Assembly: GCF_003253705.1 (NCBI RefSeq)
Contig: NZ_QKYU01000005.1
Location: forward strand, 62,001 to 126,000
Length of the DNA stretch: 64,000 nt
Direction of reading: 5' to 3'
Origin: Humitalea rosea
Lineage (GTDB): Bacteria > Pseudomonadota > Alphaproteobacteria > Acetobacterales > Acetobacteraceae
In this document: positions 10,059 through 18,704 of the stretch, one piece after another
How the letters are laid out: every line of letters begins with the position of its first letter
How positions within the stretch are numbered: position 1 is the stretch's first letter
Notes under the pieces: model-generated
Database searches by the model: none
What the model was told of the DNA's origin: nothing
The model's input: the letters and a program-made list of their open reading frames with translations, nothing else
Translations under genes and position numbers: made by a program

Positions 10059-10892
10059 TCAGAATCCGTAGAGGCGGGCAGGGTTCTCCGACAGGATTTT
10101 CCGGTGGATTTCGGCGTCGGGCGTCCAGTCCAGGAACAGGTCGAGCAAATGCCCCGCATCGGGGATCGGACCGTCGGGGCGCGGATGCGGCCAGTCGGTG
10201 CCCCAGACCAGCACATCCGGGTTGGCCGCGACCAGCGCGTCGTGGAACGGCCGCGCCTCCGGGAAATCCGGGGGCGTCGCCCAGAGGCGATAGGTTCCCG
10301 ACAGCTTGGCCCAGAGCTTGCCCTCGCCGACCCCACGCCGCAGCGCCTCGAACCCCGGGTTGGTCACGCCATGGCTGTGATGCATGCGGCCCATGTGGTC
10401 CACCACCACCGGCACCGGCAGCGCCATCAGCCGCGGCAGCAGCGCCGGCAGGTCGCGCGCATCGATCCACAACTGCAGATGCCAGCCCAATTCGGCCATC
10501 ACCGGCATCAGCGGCTCGATCTCCGCAAGCCGCACCCCGCCGTGATAGGCCGCCTGGCCATCGCGGCGGTATTCATTGGCGCGCAGGCCCCGCACGCCCG
10601 CGGCATGCATGGCGCGCAGGCTGGCCGGCGTCGCCTCCGCCCCCACCACCGCGACGCCGCGCAACCGGTCGGGCGCGCGGGTCAGCGCATCCAGGGTCGC
10701 GCGATTGTCGCGGTCATAGGCGGAAGGCTGCACGATGACGCCGCGATCCAGCCCCAGCCGGTCCAGCAAGCCCAGATAGGCCTCGAGCGGCGCGTCCTCC
10801 GGCGTGTAGGACCGGGGCTCGGCATAGGGGAAGACCGCCGCTGGCCCGAAGATATGGCAGTGGCAGTCGCATGACCCGGCGGGGAGGTTCAT
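10059..10892 (-). CDS. amidohydrolase family 2 (PDC lactonase-like TIM barrel)
   Basis: A 277-residue metal-dependent TIM-barrel hydrolase of the amidohydrolase-2 family. The D9-x-H-x-H motif (CDCHCHIFG, H11 and H13) gives the first metal ligands. VVDHMGRMHH and the final VWGTDWPHP supply later histidine and aspartate residues. Closest in style are 2-pyrone-4,6-dicarboxylate lactonases and related hydrolases of aromatic-derived lactones. Its ATG overlaps the stop of the Bug binding protein upstream by 4 bp, so the two are co-transcribed. The pair probably handles one carboxylic-acid substrate, which the sequence does not identify. Confidence 0.8.
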   Translation of the reverse strand: MNLPAGSCDCHCHIFGPAAVFPYAEPRSYTPEDAPLEAYLGLLDRLGLDRGVIVQPSAYDRDNRATLDALTRAPDRLRGVAVVGAEATPASLRAMHAAGVRGLRANEYRRDGQAAYHGGVRLAEIEPLMPVMAELGWHLQLWIDARDLPALLPRLMALPVPVVVDHMGRMHHSHGVTNPGFEALRRGVGEGKLWAKLSGTYRLWATPPDFPEARPFHDALVAANPDVLVWGTDWPHPRPDGPIPDAGHLLDLFLDWTPDAEIHRKILSENPARLYGF

Positions 10893-11896
10893 TCCGGCTT
10901 CAGCCCGGCGAGTTCGGCGGCGCGCCGCGCGCGGCCGAGTTCCTCTCGCAGGAAGGTCGCGAAGCCGTCGGGCGTGGTGTCGGGGCCGGTGACGACGACG
11001 CCGCCGCTCTCATCCACCCGCGTCTTCAGCAGATCGTCGGTCAGCGCCGCGGCGAAGGCGGAGGCGAGCCTGGCCTCGACATCCGCCGGGATGCCGGCGG
11101 GTGCCAGCAGGCCGACATAGCTCGCGGCGAGGAAGTTCGGCACGCCCGCCTCGGCGAAGGTCGGCACGTCGGGCAGCTGCGAGGCGCGGGTGTTGGCGGC
11201 CACCGCCAGGATCTTCGCCTTGCCGTCGCGGTGCAGCGACAGCACCGAGGACAGCTCGACCATCGCCGCCGGGACATTGCCCGCGATCAGATCGGGCACC
11301 AGCGCGCCGCCGGAGCGGTAGGGGATGTGGTTGGTCTGGATGCCGGCGGCGACGTTGAACAGCTCCAGCGTCAGATGCGCCGCACTGCCGGCCCCCGGCG
11401 TGCCGACGCCCATGCCGCCCGGGTCGGCTTTGGCGCGGGCGAGGAACTCGGCCATGGTCTGCGGCTGGGTCAGGGGCGGGCGCGCCGGGCCGACGACCAG
11501 CACATGGGTCGCGCGATTGGCGATGCCGATCGGGCGGAAGGCGGTCAGCGGGTCATAGGCGAGGTTCGCCTGGAGCAGCACATTGACCGTCAGCGGCCCG
11601 TTCGACCCGATCAAAAGGGTATAGCCATCCGGTGCCGCACGGGCGACGACCTCGGCCCCCACGCTGCCGCCGGCGCCGGCGCGGTTGTCCACCACCATGG
11701 TCTGGCCCAGGCGTTCGCCCATGCGCTGGCACAGGATGCGGGCCACCAGATCGGCGTTGCCGCCGGGGGCGAAGGGGACCACCACGCGGATGGTTCGGTC
11801 GGGGTAGCCTGCGGCCTGGGCGCTGCGGGGCAGGGTGGCCAGCGGCAAGGCGGCCAGCGACAGCCCGGCCAAAGCCTGACGGCGAGACATGGTCAT
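10889..11896 (-). CDS. Bug/TctC-family solute-binding protein
   Basis: A 335-residue periplasmic binding protein of the tripartite tricarboxylate transporter (Bug) family. The leader MTMSRRQALAGLSLAALPL has a twin-arginine-like start and ends near SAQA. The mature protein starts YPDRTIRVVVPFAPGG and contains RAGAGGSVGAE, DGYTLLIGSNGP, PYRSGGALVPDLIAG and LPDVPTFAEAGV, all typical of the family. AAGGAG lies 7 bases before the ATG at 11896. No TctAB membrane genes are beside it, which is normal for this family. It is the first gene of an operon with the amidohydrolase and is intact, unlike the truncated homologue at 2112. Confidence 0.93.
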   Translation of the reverse strand: MTMSRRQALAGLSLAALPLATLPRSAQAAGYPDRTIRVVVPFAPGGNADLVARILCQRMGERLGQTMVVDNRAGAGGSVGAEVVARAAPDGYTLLIGSNGPLTVNVLLQANLAYDPLTAFRPIGIANRATHVLVVGPARPPLTQPQTMAEFLARAKADPGGMGVGTPGAGSAAHLTLELFNVAAGIQTNHIPYRSGGALVPDLIAGNVPAAMVELSSVLSLHRDGKAKILAVAANTRASQLPDVPTFAEAGVPNFLAASYVGLLAPAGIPADVEARLASAFAAALTDDLLKTRVDESGGVVVTGPDTTPDGFATFLREELGRARRAAELAGLKPE

Positions 11897-11973
11897 GAGC
11901 GTTTCTCCTTCGCGCCTCTGGCAGACGCATCGGTCCTCGCTACACCGCCGCCCCCCCAAAAGCCAAGAGGGGC

Positions 11974-12420
11974 TTATATGTTCTGTCGGTATACGAGGAA
12001 GCCCGAACGCCAGGCCAGCTGGTCATAAAGCCGCATCGCCGCGTGGTTGGTCTCATGCACCTGCCAATAGACGCGATCCGCTCCCACGGCGCGGGCCGCG
12101 TCGTTGACCGCCTCGATCAGACCACGCGCGATGCCCTGCCGTCTTGCGGCCTCGGCGATGAACAGATTCTCAAGATAGCAGATCGGGCCGAGCATCGTCG
12201 TGCTGCGATGGAACAAATAGTGCACGAGGCCGAGCAGCCCGTCCTCGCCCTCGGCCACCAGCGCGTGCAGCGGCTCGCGCGGGTCGAAGAAGCGCTGCCA
12301 GGTGGTGTCGATGACCGCGGCCTCCAGGCGGCGGTCATAGATGCGGTTGTAGCCGTCCCACAGCACCGACCAACCCGCCAGATCGCCCTGCGCGACCGGG
12401 CGGATGGTCGGCGCGGGCAT
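11974..12420 (-). CDS. GNAT-family N-acetyltransferase
   Basis: A 148-residue GCN5-related acetyltransferase. The acetyl-CoA-binding segment is in ENLFIAEAARRQGIARGLIEAV, with the R/Q-x-x-G-x-G/A pattern, followed by the C-terminal NHAAMRLYDQLAW motif. Family members acetylate amines of small molecules or proteins. Its ATG overlaps the stop of the aminotransferase gene upstream, so it belongs to that operon. An amine or amino acid linked to the omega-amino acid pathway is a reasonable but unproved substrate. Confidence 0.85.
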   Translation of the reverse strand: MPAPTIRPVAQGDLAGWSVLWDGYNRIYDRRLEAAVIDTTWQRFFDPREPLHALVAEGEDGLLGLVHYLFHRSTTMLGPICYLENLFIAEAARRQGIARGLIEAVNDAARAVGADRVYWQVHETNHAAMRLYDQLAWRSGFLVYRQNI

Positions 12421-13748
12421 CAGTGGATCGCCGCGATCGCTTCGCGCAGCGTCTCGACGATGCGGTCCACATGCGACGGCTCGACGATCAGCGGCGGCGA
12501 CATCGCGATGATGTCCCCGGTCGCGCGCACCAGCACGCCCTTGTCGAAGCAGCGGCGGAACACCTCCGTCCCGCGCGCGCCGGCGGCCCCGGGGCGCGAG
12601 GTCAGCTCGATGCCGCCGATCAGCCCGAAGTCGCGCACATCCGCGACGCCCGGCGCATCGGCCAGCGAATGCATCGCATCCTGCCAATAGGGCTCGATCT
12701 TCCGCGCGCGGCCGTTCAGGTCTTCGGAGCGGTGCAGCTCCAAGGTGGCGATCGCCGCCGCCGAGGCCAGCGGATGGCCGGAATAGGTATAGCCGTGGAA
12801 CAGCTCGATCCCGTCCGGCGAGCCATTCACGATCGCATCGTAAATGTCATTGCTGGTCGCCACCGCGCCCATCGGTACCGCGGCATTGGTCAGCCCCTTG
12901 GCCATGGTCATGATGTCCGGCGTCACGTCGAAGCGCTCGGCGGCGAAGCTGGTGCCGAGGCGGCCGAAGCCCGTGATCACCTCGTCATAGATCAGCAGGA
13001 TGCCATGCGCGGTGCAGATCTCGCGCAGCCGCTGCAGATAGCCATGCGGCGGCACCAGCACCCCGGTCGATCCGGCGACCGGCTCGATCATGACGGCGGC
13101 GATGGTCTCGGCGCCATGCAGCGCCACGATGCTTTCCAGCGCCTCGGCCAGATGCGCGCCATGGCGCGGCTGGCCGCGGGAGAAGCGGTTCTGCTCCGGC
13201 AGATGGGTATGCGGCAGATGGTCGGTATAGGGCAGCATCGCGCCGAACTGCTTGCGGTTGGGGCCGATGCCGCCGACCGACATGCCGCCGAAGCCGACGC
13301 CGTGATAGCCGCGCTCCCGCCCGATCAGCCGCACGCGCTGGGACTGGCCCCGCGCGCGGTGGTAGGCGAGCGCGATCTTCAGCGCGGTATCCGCGCTCTC
13401 GCTGCCGCTGTTGGTGAAGAACACCCGGTCCATCCCCGGCGGCGTCAGCTCCGCGACGCGGGAGGCCGCCTCGAAGGCCAGCGGATGACCGAGGTTGAAG
13501 GTCGGCGCGAAATCCAGCACCTCGGCCTGGCGCTGGATCGCCTCCACGATCTCCCGCCGCCCATGCCCCGCATTGCTGCACCAGAGCCCGGCGGTCGCGT
13601 CCAGCACTTCCCGGTTGTCCGGGGTGTAGTAGGACATGCCGCTGGCGCGGGCGAGCAGGCGCGGGTTCGCCTTGAAATACCGGTTGTCCGAATAGGGCAT
13701 CCAGAGGGATTCGAGGTCGTTCGGGCGGGAGACGCGGATGTCATCCAT
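12420..13748 (-). CDS. omega-amino acid:pyruvate aminotransferase (class III)
   Basis: A 442-residue class III PLP aminotransferase. The opening SLWMPYSDNRYFKANPRLL, then TAGLWCSNAGH, VFFTNSGSESADTALK and GRERGYHGVGFGG match the omega-APT/beta-alanine:pyruvate transaminase group very well. PLP contacts are D255 (LLIYDEVITGFGR) and the Schiff-base lysine K284 (TMAKGLTN). It would transfer the amino group of beta-alanine or other omega-amines to pyruvate. The ATG at 13748 (MDDIRV) is the natural family start. It lies 32 bp downstream of ybaB and is followed without a gap by the GNAT gene. Confidence 0.9.
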   Translation of the reverse strand: MDDIRVSRPNDLESLWMPYSDNRYFKANPRLLARASGMSYYTPDNREVLDATAGLWCSNAGHGRREIVEAIQRQAEVLDFAPTFNLGHPLAFEAASRVAELTPPGMDRVFFTNSGSESADTALKIALAYHRARGQSQRVRLIGRERGYHGVGFGGMSVGGIGPNRKQFGAMLPYTDHLPHTHLPEQNRFSRGQPRHGAHLAEALESIVALHGAETIAAVMIEPVAGSTGVLVPPHGYLQRLREICTAHGILLIYDEVITGFGRLGTSFAAERFDVTPDIMTMAKGLTNAAVPMGAVATSNDIYDAIVNGSPDGIELFHGYTYSGHPLASAAAIATLELHRSEDLNGRARKIEPYWQDAMHSLADAPGVADVRDFGLIGGIELTSRPGAAGARGTEVFRRCFDKGVLVRATGDIIAMSPPLIVEPSHVDRIVETLREAIAAIH

Positions 13749-13780
13749 GAGGCAGGGGCCTTGCTTGGGTTGGTTCAGGC

Positions 13781-14104
13781 TTAGAACGGCAGCTTCATCC
13801 CGGCGGGCAGGTTCAGCCCGGCGGTCGCCGCCTGCATCTCCTGGGCCATCGCGGCCTCGACCTTCTGCTTCGCATCGGCATGGGCGGCGAGGAGCAAATC
13901 CTCCAGCACTTCCCGGTCGTCCGCGGTCATCAGGCTGGGGTCGATGGTGACGCGCCGGAGGTCGGACTTGCCCGAGAGCGCGACCTTGACCATGCCGCCG
14001 CCGGACTGGCCTTCCACGACCATCAGCTCCAGCCTGGCCTGCATCTCGGCCATCTTGCCCTGCATCTCCTGGGCCTGCTTCATCATGTTCGCGAGGTTCT
14101 TCAT
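13781..14104 (-). CDS. ybaB: YbaB/EbfC nucleoid-associated protein
   Basis: A 107-residue protein of the YbaB/EbfC family, dimeric DNA-binding proteins of the nucleoid. It starts MKNLANMMKQAQEMQGKMAEMQ (coiled-coil helix) and contains VKVALSGKSDLRRVTIDPSLM and AHADAKQKVEAAMAQEM. It lies 14 bp after dnaX, the usual dnaX-ybaB order. The recR gene that often follows is not here; an aminotransferase takes its place. Confidence 0.95.
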   Translation of the reverse strand: MKNLANMMKQAQEMQGKMAEMQARLELMVVEGQSGGGMVKVALSGKSDLRRVTIDPSLMTADDREVLEDLLLAAHADAKQKVEAAMAQEMQAATAGLNLPAGMKLPF

Positions 14105-14118
14105 CGGTCGCGTGCTCC

Positions 14119-16035
14119 TTATTCGTCGGTGACGGGTGCGTCTTCATCCCAGGCGCCGGAGGCGTCGGGCGGCGCGAAATCGGGCATTTCGGCCATCTCG
14201 GCCTCCCTCTCCGCCTGGGCCTCGGCCAGCAGGCCATAGGCGTCCAGCCGCTCGTCCCGCACCGGGCCGAGGGTGGCATTGGGGAAGATCGCGAGGATGG
14301 CCCGGACCAGCGGGTGTTCGCGCGCCGACTGGTGCTGGTCGGCGGCCAGCGATTTTTCCTGCTCCAGCAGGGTCGGCTCCCCCTCGGCATTGGAGAGGGT
14401 GATGGTCCAGCGCTTGCCGGTGGTTTCCAGCAGCATGGCCGAAAGCTGGGCGGCGAGGTCGCGCGGCGCCTCGGGGCGCGGCCGCAGCTCGATGCGGCCT
14501 TGGGCAAAAGCGACCAGATGCACCGATTGCACCAGCTTTGAATGCAGCACCGGCAGCCGGCCGGAGGCCAGCGCCACCACATCGCGGAACCCGCGCGGGG
14601 CGGCGAGGCTCGGGGCGGCATCGGGTGCCGGCGCCGGTTCGGAGATGGCCAAGGCAGCGCCACCGCCCGCGATGGCGCGCAAACCGCCGCCGCCACCGCC
14701 GCCACTGGGTGCCGCCGGGGCCCGGGCCGCGACCGCGCCGCCCTGTTCGAGGCGCTTCAGCACCTCGCCCGGCGGCGGCAAGGCGGCGGCATAGGCGAGG
14801 CGGATGAGGATCATCTCCGCCGTCGCCCGCCGGTCCACCGCATCGGTGAATTCGCCCAAGCCCTTGAGCAGCATCTGCCACAGCCGGGTCAGCGCCGGGA
14901 TGTCGAGTTGGGCCGCCAGCGCCGCGCCCCGGGTGCGTTCGGCCTCGGGCAGCGAGGGGTCGGCGGCCAGCCCCGGCACCGCGACCAGCCGGGTCAGGGT
15001 ATGGGTGAGGTCGGCGAGGTCGGCCAGCACCACCGCCGGATCGGCGCCGCGTTCATGCGCGGCTCCCAGCACCTCCAGCGCCCGGGCGATATCGGCCGCG
15101 ACCAGCGCCTCCATCATGTCGAAGACCAGGTCCCGCCCCGCGAGGCCCAGCATGTCCCGCACCGTGGCCGTCGCGACCGCATGCGCGGAATCGGCCAGCG
15201 CGATCGCCTGGTCCAGCAGCGACAGCCCGTCGCGCACGCTGCCATCGGCGGCGCGGGCGATCATCGCCAGTGCCTCCGGCTCCAGGGTCACGCCTTCCTT
15301 GGCGGCGATGGACGAAAAATGCTCCGACAGCAGCGCCTGCGGCACCCGGCGGAGGTGGAAGGTCTGGCAGCGCGACAGGATGGTCGCCGGCACCTTCCGC
15401 AATTCGGTGGTGGCGAAGAGGAAGACGACCGCCGGCGGCGGTTCCTCCAGCGTCTTCAGCAGCGCGTTGAACGCGGCCGAGGACAGCATGTGGACCTCGT
15501 CGAGGATATAGACCTTGAACCGCGCCCGGCTGGGGCGGAAGCGGACCTGTTCGCGGATCTCGCGGACATCCTCGACGCCATTGTTGCTGGCGGCGTCCAG
15601 CTCGATCACATCCGGGTGGCGGTCCAGCAGAATGTCGCGGCATTCGGGGCAGACGCCGCAGGGATCGACCGTCGGCCCACCCTTGCCGTCCGGCCCGACG
15701 CAGTTGAGCGCGCGGGCGACGATGCGGGCGGTGGTGGTCTTGCCGACGCCGCGTACCCCGGTCAGCAGATAGGCATGGGCGACCCGGTCCTGCGCGAAGG
15801 CATTGCGCAGGGTGCGGACCAGCGCCTCCTGCCCGATCAGATCGCCAAACGTCTGCGGCCGGTATTTCCGGGCGAGCACGCGATAGGGGGTGGGGGCGAC
15901 GGCGGCCACCGGGGCAGGGGCCGGGGGCGCTTCGCCAAACAGGCCGGGACCTTCGGAGGGCGGGGGCTCGGGCAGTGCCTCTTCCGGCACCGCGCTCGAT
16001 CCGAACATGTCCGACGGCATGGCGGCTTGGGGCAT
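14119..16035 (-). CDS. dnaX: DNA polymerase III subunit gamma/tau
   Basis: A 638-residue clamp-loader subunit. Walker A GVRGVGKTT is at residues 93-101. The zinc-binding cysteines are C112, C126, C129 and C132. Walker B is YILDEVHML, and the Arg finger is in LSRCQTF. Domain III and a C-terminal tau-like region follow after an Ala/Gly/Pro-rich linker around residues 440-470. The N-terminus carries about 50 extra Pro/Ala-rich residues before the conserved YRVLARKYRPQTF; an ATG at 16020 is also possible. I saw no typical A-rich slippery site for gamma production. The SRP RNA gene is 64 bp upstream on the same strand. Confidence 0.95.
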   Translation of the reverse strand: MPQAAMPSDMFGSSAVPEEALPEPPPSEGPGLFGEAPPAPAPVAAVAPTPYRVLARKYRPQTFGDLIGQEALVRTLRNAFAQDRVAHAYLLTGVRGVGKTTTARIVARALNCVGPDGKGGPTVDPCGVCPECRDILLDRHPDVIELDAASNNGVEDVREIREQVRFRPSRARFKVYILDEVHMLSSAAFNALLKTLEEPPPAVVFLFATTELRKVPATILSRCQTFHLRRVPQALLSEHFSSIAAKEGVTLEPEALAMIARAADGSVRDGLSLLDQAIALADSAHAVATATVRDMLGLAGRDLVFDMMEALVAADIARALEVLGAAHERGADPAVVLADLADLTHTLTRLVAVPGLAADPSLPEAERTRGAALAAQLDIPALTRLWQMLLKGLGEFTDAVDRRATAEMILIRLAYAAALPPPGEVLKRLEQGGAVAARAPAAPSGGGGGGGLRAIAGGGAALAISEPAPAPDAAPSLAAPRGFRDVVALASGRLPVLHSKLVQSVHLVAFAQGRIELRPRPEAPRDLAAQLSAMLLETTGKRWTITLSNAEGEPTLLEQEKSLAADQHQSAREHPLVRAILAIFPNATLGPVRDERLDAYGLLAEAQAEREAEMAEMPDFAPPDASGAWDEDAPVTDE

Positions 16036-16098
16036 CCTGGATCAGGGCCACGCGACGCGCGGCGGCGGTCAGGGCCGCGCGAGCGGCAGGGGAAAGGT

Positions 16099-16193
16099 GG
16101 AAGACCGGCAAATGACCCGGGCGGAACTCGTTGTGGCTGCTTCCTTCCGGACCTGACCAGGTTGGCGAGGCGCCCGTCCACCGCCGGCCTTCC
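16099..16193 (-). ncRNA. ffs: signal recognition particle RNA, small bacterial (4.5S) type
   Basis: On the minus strand the highly conserved SRP domain IV apex reads CAGGTCCGGAAGGAAGCAG, followed by CCA, in the middle of a long hairpin. The ends pair: GGAAG...CCGGC at the 5' side with GCCGG...CTTCC at the 3' side (16183-16193 with 16099-16109). The length of about 95 nt fits the small SRP RNA without Alu domain. It binds Ffh for co-translational membrane targeting. Location just upstream of dnaX is common in alphaproteobacteria. Confidence 0.93.
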
Positions 16194-16200
16194 GAGGGGG

Positions 16201-16229
16201 TATATCGCGCGCCGGCGCTCCGGCGGCAA
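16201..16229 (-). promoter_or_regulatory. promoter of the SRP RNA
   Basis: Reading the minus strand, TTGCCG (16229-16224) and GATATA (16206-16201) are separated by exactly 17 bp. The -10 box ends about 7 bases before the predicted 5' end of the RNA at 16193. The rest of the gap up to accA (16230-16356) is GC-rich and I see no gene in it. Confidence 0.65.
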
Positions 16230-16356
16230 GGCCGCTCAGCCCCGCAAGGCTGGCCCTTGCCGCCCGGTTGCGCTACGCGGGGCGGCTCAGGGTCCCCTCG
16301 GCCCGCCCCTGTTCCGGCGCTGTCGCGCGCCGACGCACCCCTCTGTAGGACCCGCG

Positions 16357-17313
16357 ATGCGCCATTTCCTCGAATTCGAGAAGCCGATCGCCGAACTGGA
16401 AGAGAAGATCGACGAACTGCGCCGGGCGACCGACGTGGACGGGCTCGACCTCGCGGATGAAGTCGGCCGGTTGCAGGAGAAGGTCGAGAAGCTGCTCGCC
16501 GGCACCTATGCCAAGCTGACGCCCTGGCAGAAGGCCCAGGTCGCCCGCCACCCCGACCGCCCCAAGGCGCTGGCCACCATCCAGGCGCTGATCCAGGACT
16601 TCACCCCTTTGGCCGGGGACCGCGCCTTCGCCGACGACCATGCCATCGTGGGCGGGCTCGGCCGCTTCCGTGGCCGCGCCGTGATGGTGCTGGGCACCGA
16701 GAAGGGCACCGACACCGAAAGCCGCGTGGAGCGCAATTTCGGCATGGCGCGGCCGGAAGGCTACCGCAAGGCGCGGCGGCTGATGGAGCTGGCCGGGCGG
16801 TTCAACCTGCCTATCCTCTCCTTTGTCGATACCGCCGGCGCCTTCCCCGGCATCGATGCCGAGGCCCGTGGCCAGGCCGAGGCCATCGCGCGCGCGATCG
16901 AGGCCGGGCTCGAAGCCCCCGTCCCCTTCGTCGCCACCATCATCGGTGAGGGCGGTTCGGGCGGCGCCATCGCGCTGGCCGCCGCCGACCGGGTGCTGAT
17001 GCTGGAGCACGCGATCTATTCGGTGATCTCGCCCGAGGGCTGCGCCTCCATCCTCTGGCGCGATGCCGCCATGGCGCCGACCGCGGCCGAGGCGCTGCGC
17101 CTGACCGCCGAGGACCTCAAGCGCCTGCAACTGATCGATGCGGTGGTGGCCGAGCCGCTGGGCGGCGCGCATCGCGACCCCGCCGCGGCGCTGGTCGCGG
17201 TGGGCCATGCGGTCTGGGCGGCGCTGACGCCGCTGCTGGACCAGGATGGGGCGACGCTGAAGGCGAAGCGGCGCGAGAAGTTTTTGGAGATGGGGCGCAA
17301 CGCGATCGTGTGA
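16357..17313 (+). CDS. accA: acetyl-CoA carboxylase carboxyltransferase subunit alpha
   Basis: A 318-residue carboxyltransferase alpha subunit, acting with AccD to transfer CO2 from biotin to acetyl-CoA in the first step of fatty acid synthesis. It begins MRHFLEFEKPIAELEEKIDEL and contains VMVLGTEKGTDT, FVDTAGAFPGIDAEARGQAEAIA and GEGGSGGAIALAAADRVLMLE, the CoA-binding and oxyanion motifs of the family. The length is normal. It runs divergently from the SRP RNA/dnaX unit and is ended by a G-rich hairpin with a T run. accD is not in the window. Confidence 0.97.
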   Translation: MRHFLEFEKPIAELEEKIDELRRATDVDGLDLADEVGRLQEKVEKLLAGTYAKLTPWQKAQVARHPDRPKALATIQALIQDFTPLAGDRAFADDHAIVGGLGRFRGRAVMVLGTEKGTDTESRVERNFGMARPEGYRKARRLMELAGRFNLPILSFVDTAGAFPGIDAEARGQAEAIARAIEAGLEAPVPFVATIIGEGGSGGAIALAAADRVLMLEHAIYSVISPEGCASILWRDAAMAPTAAEALRLTAEDLKRLQLIDAVVAEPLGGAHRDPAAALVAVGHAVWAALTPLLDQDGATLKAKRREKFLEMGRNAIV

Positions 17314-17318
17314 CGGGG

Positions 17319-17347
17319 GGGGGAGGGCTTCTCCCCCGATCCTTTTT
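17319..17347 (+). terminator. accA terminator
   Basis: GGGGGAG (17319-17325) pairs with CTCCCCC (17331-17337) around a 5-nt loop, and TTTTT follows at 17343-17347. It lies 5 bases after the accA stop. Confidence 0.7.
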
Positions 17348-17384
17348 CCCGGCAGCGGCCCGTCCTTTTTCCAGGCAGCGCCTG

Positions 17385-18173
17385 TCAGCCGATCACGCCA
17401 AAGCTCCGCGCCAGCATGTAGCCCGCGACCACGACGATCAGCCCGGCAAACACCCGGGTCAGCGCCCCGCGCCGCACCGACAGGGCGCGGCCGGCGCGGG
17501 CGCCGAGGGTGCTGCCGAGCACGCCGCCGCCGACGAAGACCGCCGCCAGCGGCCAATCGACCAGCCCCGCTGCCGCATAGGTGCCGGCGGTGGTGACGCC
17601 GAAGGCGGTGACCGCGACCAGCGAGGTGCCGATCGCCTGCAGCATCGGCATGCCGGTCGCGAAGACCAGCCCCGGCACGATCAGGAAGCCGCCGCCGATC
17701 CCGAAGAAGCCCGACATCGCGCCCACCGCGAAGCCGGTGCCGACCACGGCCGGCGCGTTCTGCCGGTTCAGCCGCACCACCGTCGTCGCGCCGCTGTCCC
17801 GCCGCGCCAGCATCAGCCCCGCGACCACGATCATCAGCACCGCGAAGGCCGCGAGCAGCGATTTGCCATCCACGCTGCGCCCCAGCGCCGAGCCGCCGAA
17901 GGCGCCCACCACCCCGGCCGTGGCGAAGGCGCCGGCGCAGGGCCAGCGCACATTGCCCCGCCGCGCATGGCCGATGACGCTGGCCGCCGCATTGGCCGCG
18001 ACCGCGACCGCGCTGGTGCCGATCGCGACATGCGCGCTGGGCACGCCCACCAGATAGACCAGCAGCGGCACCGCCAGGATCGAGCCGCCGCCGCCGACCA
18101 GCCCGAGGGTGAAGCCGACCAGCGAGCCGGAGGCGGCGCCGAGCAGCGTCTGAAGGAGGGTGAGATCGGTCAT
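17385..18173 (-). CDS. TauE/SafE-family sulfite/organosulfur exporter
   Basis: A 262-residue membrane protein with about eight predicted helices in two halves, each carrying the family repeat GxGGG (LGLVGGGGSILAVPLLVYLVG near residue 25; GFFGIGGGFLIVPGLVFATG near 150). TauE/SafE proteins export sulfite, sulfoacetate or similar anions. It lies downstream of the BigR/SqrR-type regulator on the same strand, and the TsdA-like gene is divergent. That context supports a role in disposing of oxidised sulfur compounds. Confidence 0.85.
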   Translation of the reverse strand: MTDLTLLQTLLGAASGSLVGFTLGLVGGGGSILAVPLLVYLVGVPSAHVAIGTSAVAVAANAAASVIGHARRGNVRWPCAGAFATAGVVGAFGGSALGRSVDGKSLLAAFAVLMIVVAGLMLARRDSGATTVVRLNRQNAPAVVGTGFAVGAMSGFFGIGGGFLIVPGLVFATGMPMLQAIGTSLVAVTAFGVTTAGTYAAAGLVDWPLAAVFVGGGVLGSTLGARAGRALSVRRGALTRVFAGLIVVVAGYMLARSFGVIG

Positions 18174-18231
18174 GGCGCGCTTACGCCGCCTGCGTCGGAA
18201 CGGGGGTCATGGGGTGTCCTTGGGTCTCGGA

Positions 18232-18570
18232 TCAGGCCTCGGGCGGGCAGAACAGCTCGCGCAGCACTTCGAGCAGCCGCGCCGCCTTGGGATCGGCCAA
18301 GCGGTAGAACACGGTTTGGGAGACCTTGCGGGTCGCCACCAGCCCGTCTTCGCGCAGCAGGGCCAGATGCTGGGACAGGGCGGGCTGCGAGAGGCCGAGC
18401 ATGGTGCTGAGGACGCCCACGCTCAATTCGCCCTCGCCGGCGAGATGGCACAGCAACAGCAGCCGCCGCTCGTTCGCGAGCAGGCGCAGCATGCGCGCCG
18501 CCTCGCTTGCGCTCGCCTCCAGCTGCTGCTGCAGCCGGTCCTGTGGGGGCGCCATGGTCGCCGCCGTCAT
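18232..18570 (-). CDS. ArsR-family repressor of BigR/SqrR type (persulfide sensor)
   Basis: A 112-residue winged-helix regulator. The recognition helix is TMLGLSQPALSQHLALLREDGLV. Two cysteines are placed exactly as in the persulfide sensors SqrR and BigR: C41 in RLLLLCHL and C108 in RELFCPP. In those proteins sulfane sulfur joins the two cysteines and releases DNA. No metal-binding ArsR motif is present. It lies between the divergent TsdA-like gene and the TauE exporter, so it probably represses both in the absence of reactive sulfur. The target is inferred from position. Confidence 0.85.
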   Translation of the reverse strand: MTAATMAPPQDRLQQQLEASASEAARMLRLLANERRLLLLCHLAGEGELSVGVLSTMLGLSQPALSQHLALLREDGLVATRKVSQTVFYRLADPKAARLLEVLRELFCPPEA

Positions 18571-18704
18571 GGGAGCATCCCTACATAATTTTGTGCTTAA
18601 TAAGAAGGCACTTATATACTGTTCAAGGCCGTGGTGTAGGGTTTAAGTCATGGCGCGGCTGGACGGCGCAGGCGTGACCGGCAGCTCAACGAGAGGGAAC
18701 TCCC
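18571..18704. promoter_or_regulatory. divergent control region with promoter and dyad for the tsdA-like gene
   Basis: This is an AT-rich patch in GC-rich surroundings. On the plus strand TTGTGC (18591-18596) and TATACT (18615-18620) are spaced by 18 bp. Between and over them lies the dyad GTGC (18593-18596) / GCAC (18608-18611) with AT-rich centre TTAATAAGAAG. This is where an ArsR-family repressor would block RNA polymerase. The 5' leader of the plus-strand gene would be about 75 nt. The exact operator is not certain. Confidence 0.45.

Noticed and set aside
14119-16035. Programmed frameshift producing gamma from dnaX
   Set aside because: No A AAA AAG-type slippery heptamer followed by a stem was found in the linker region.
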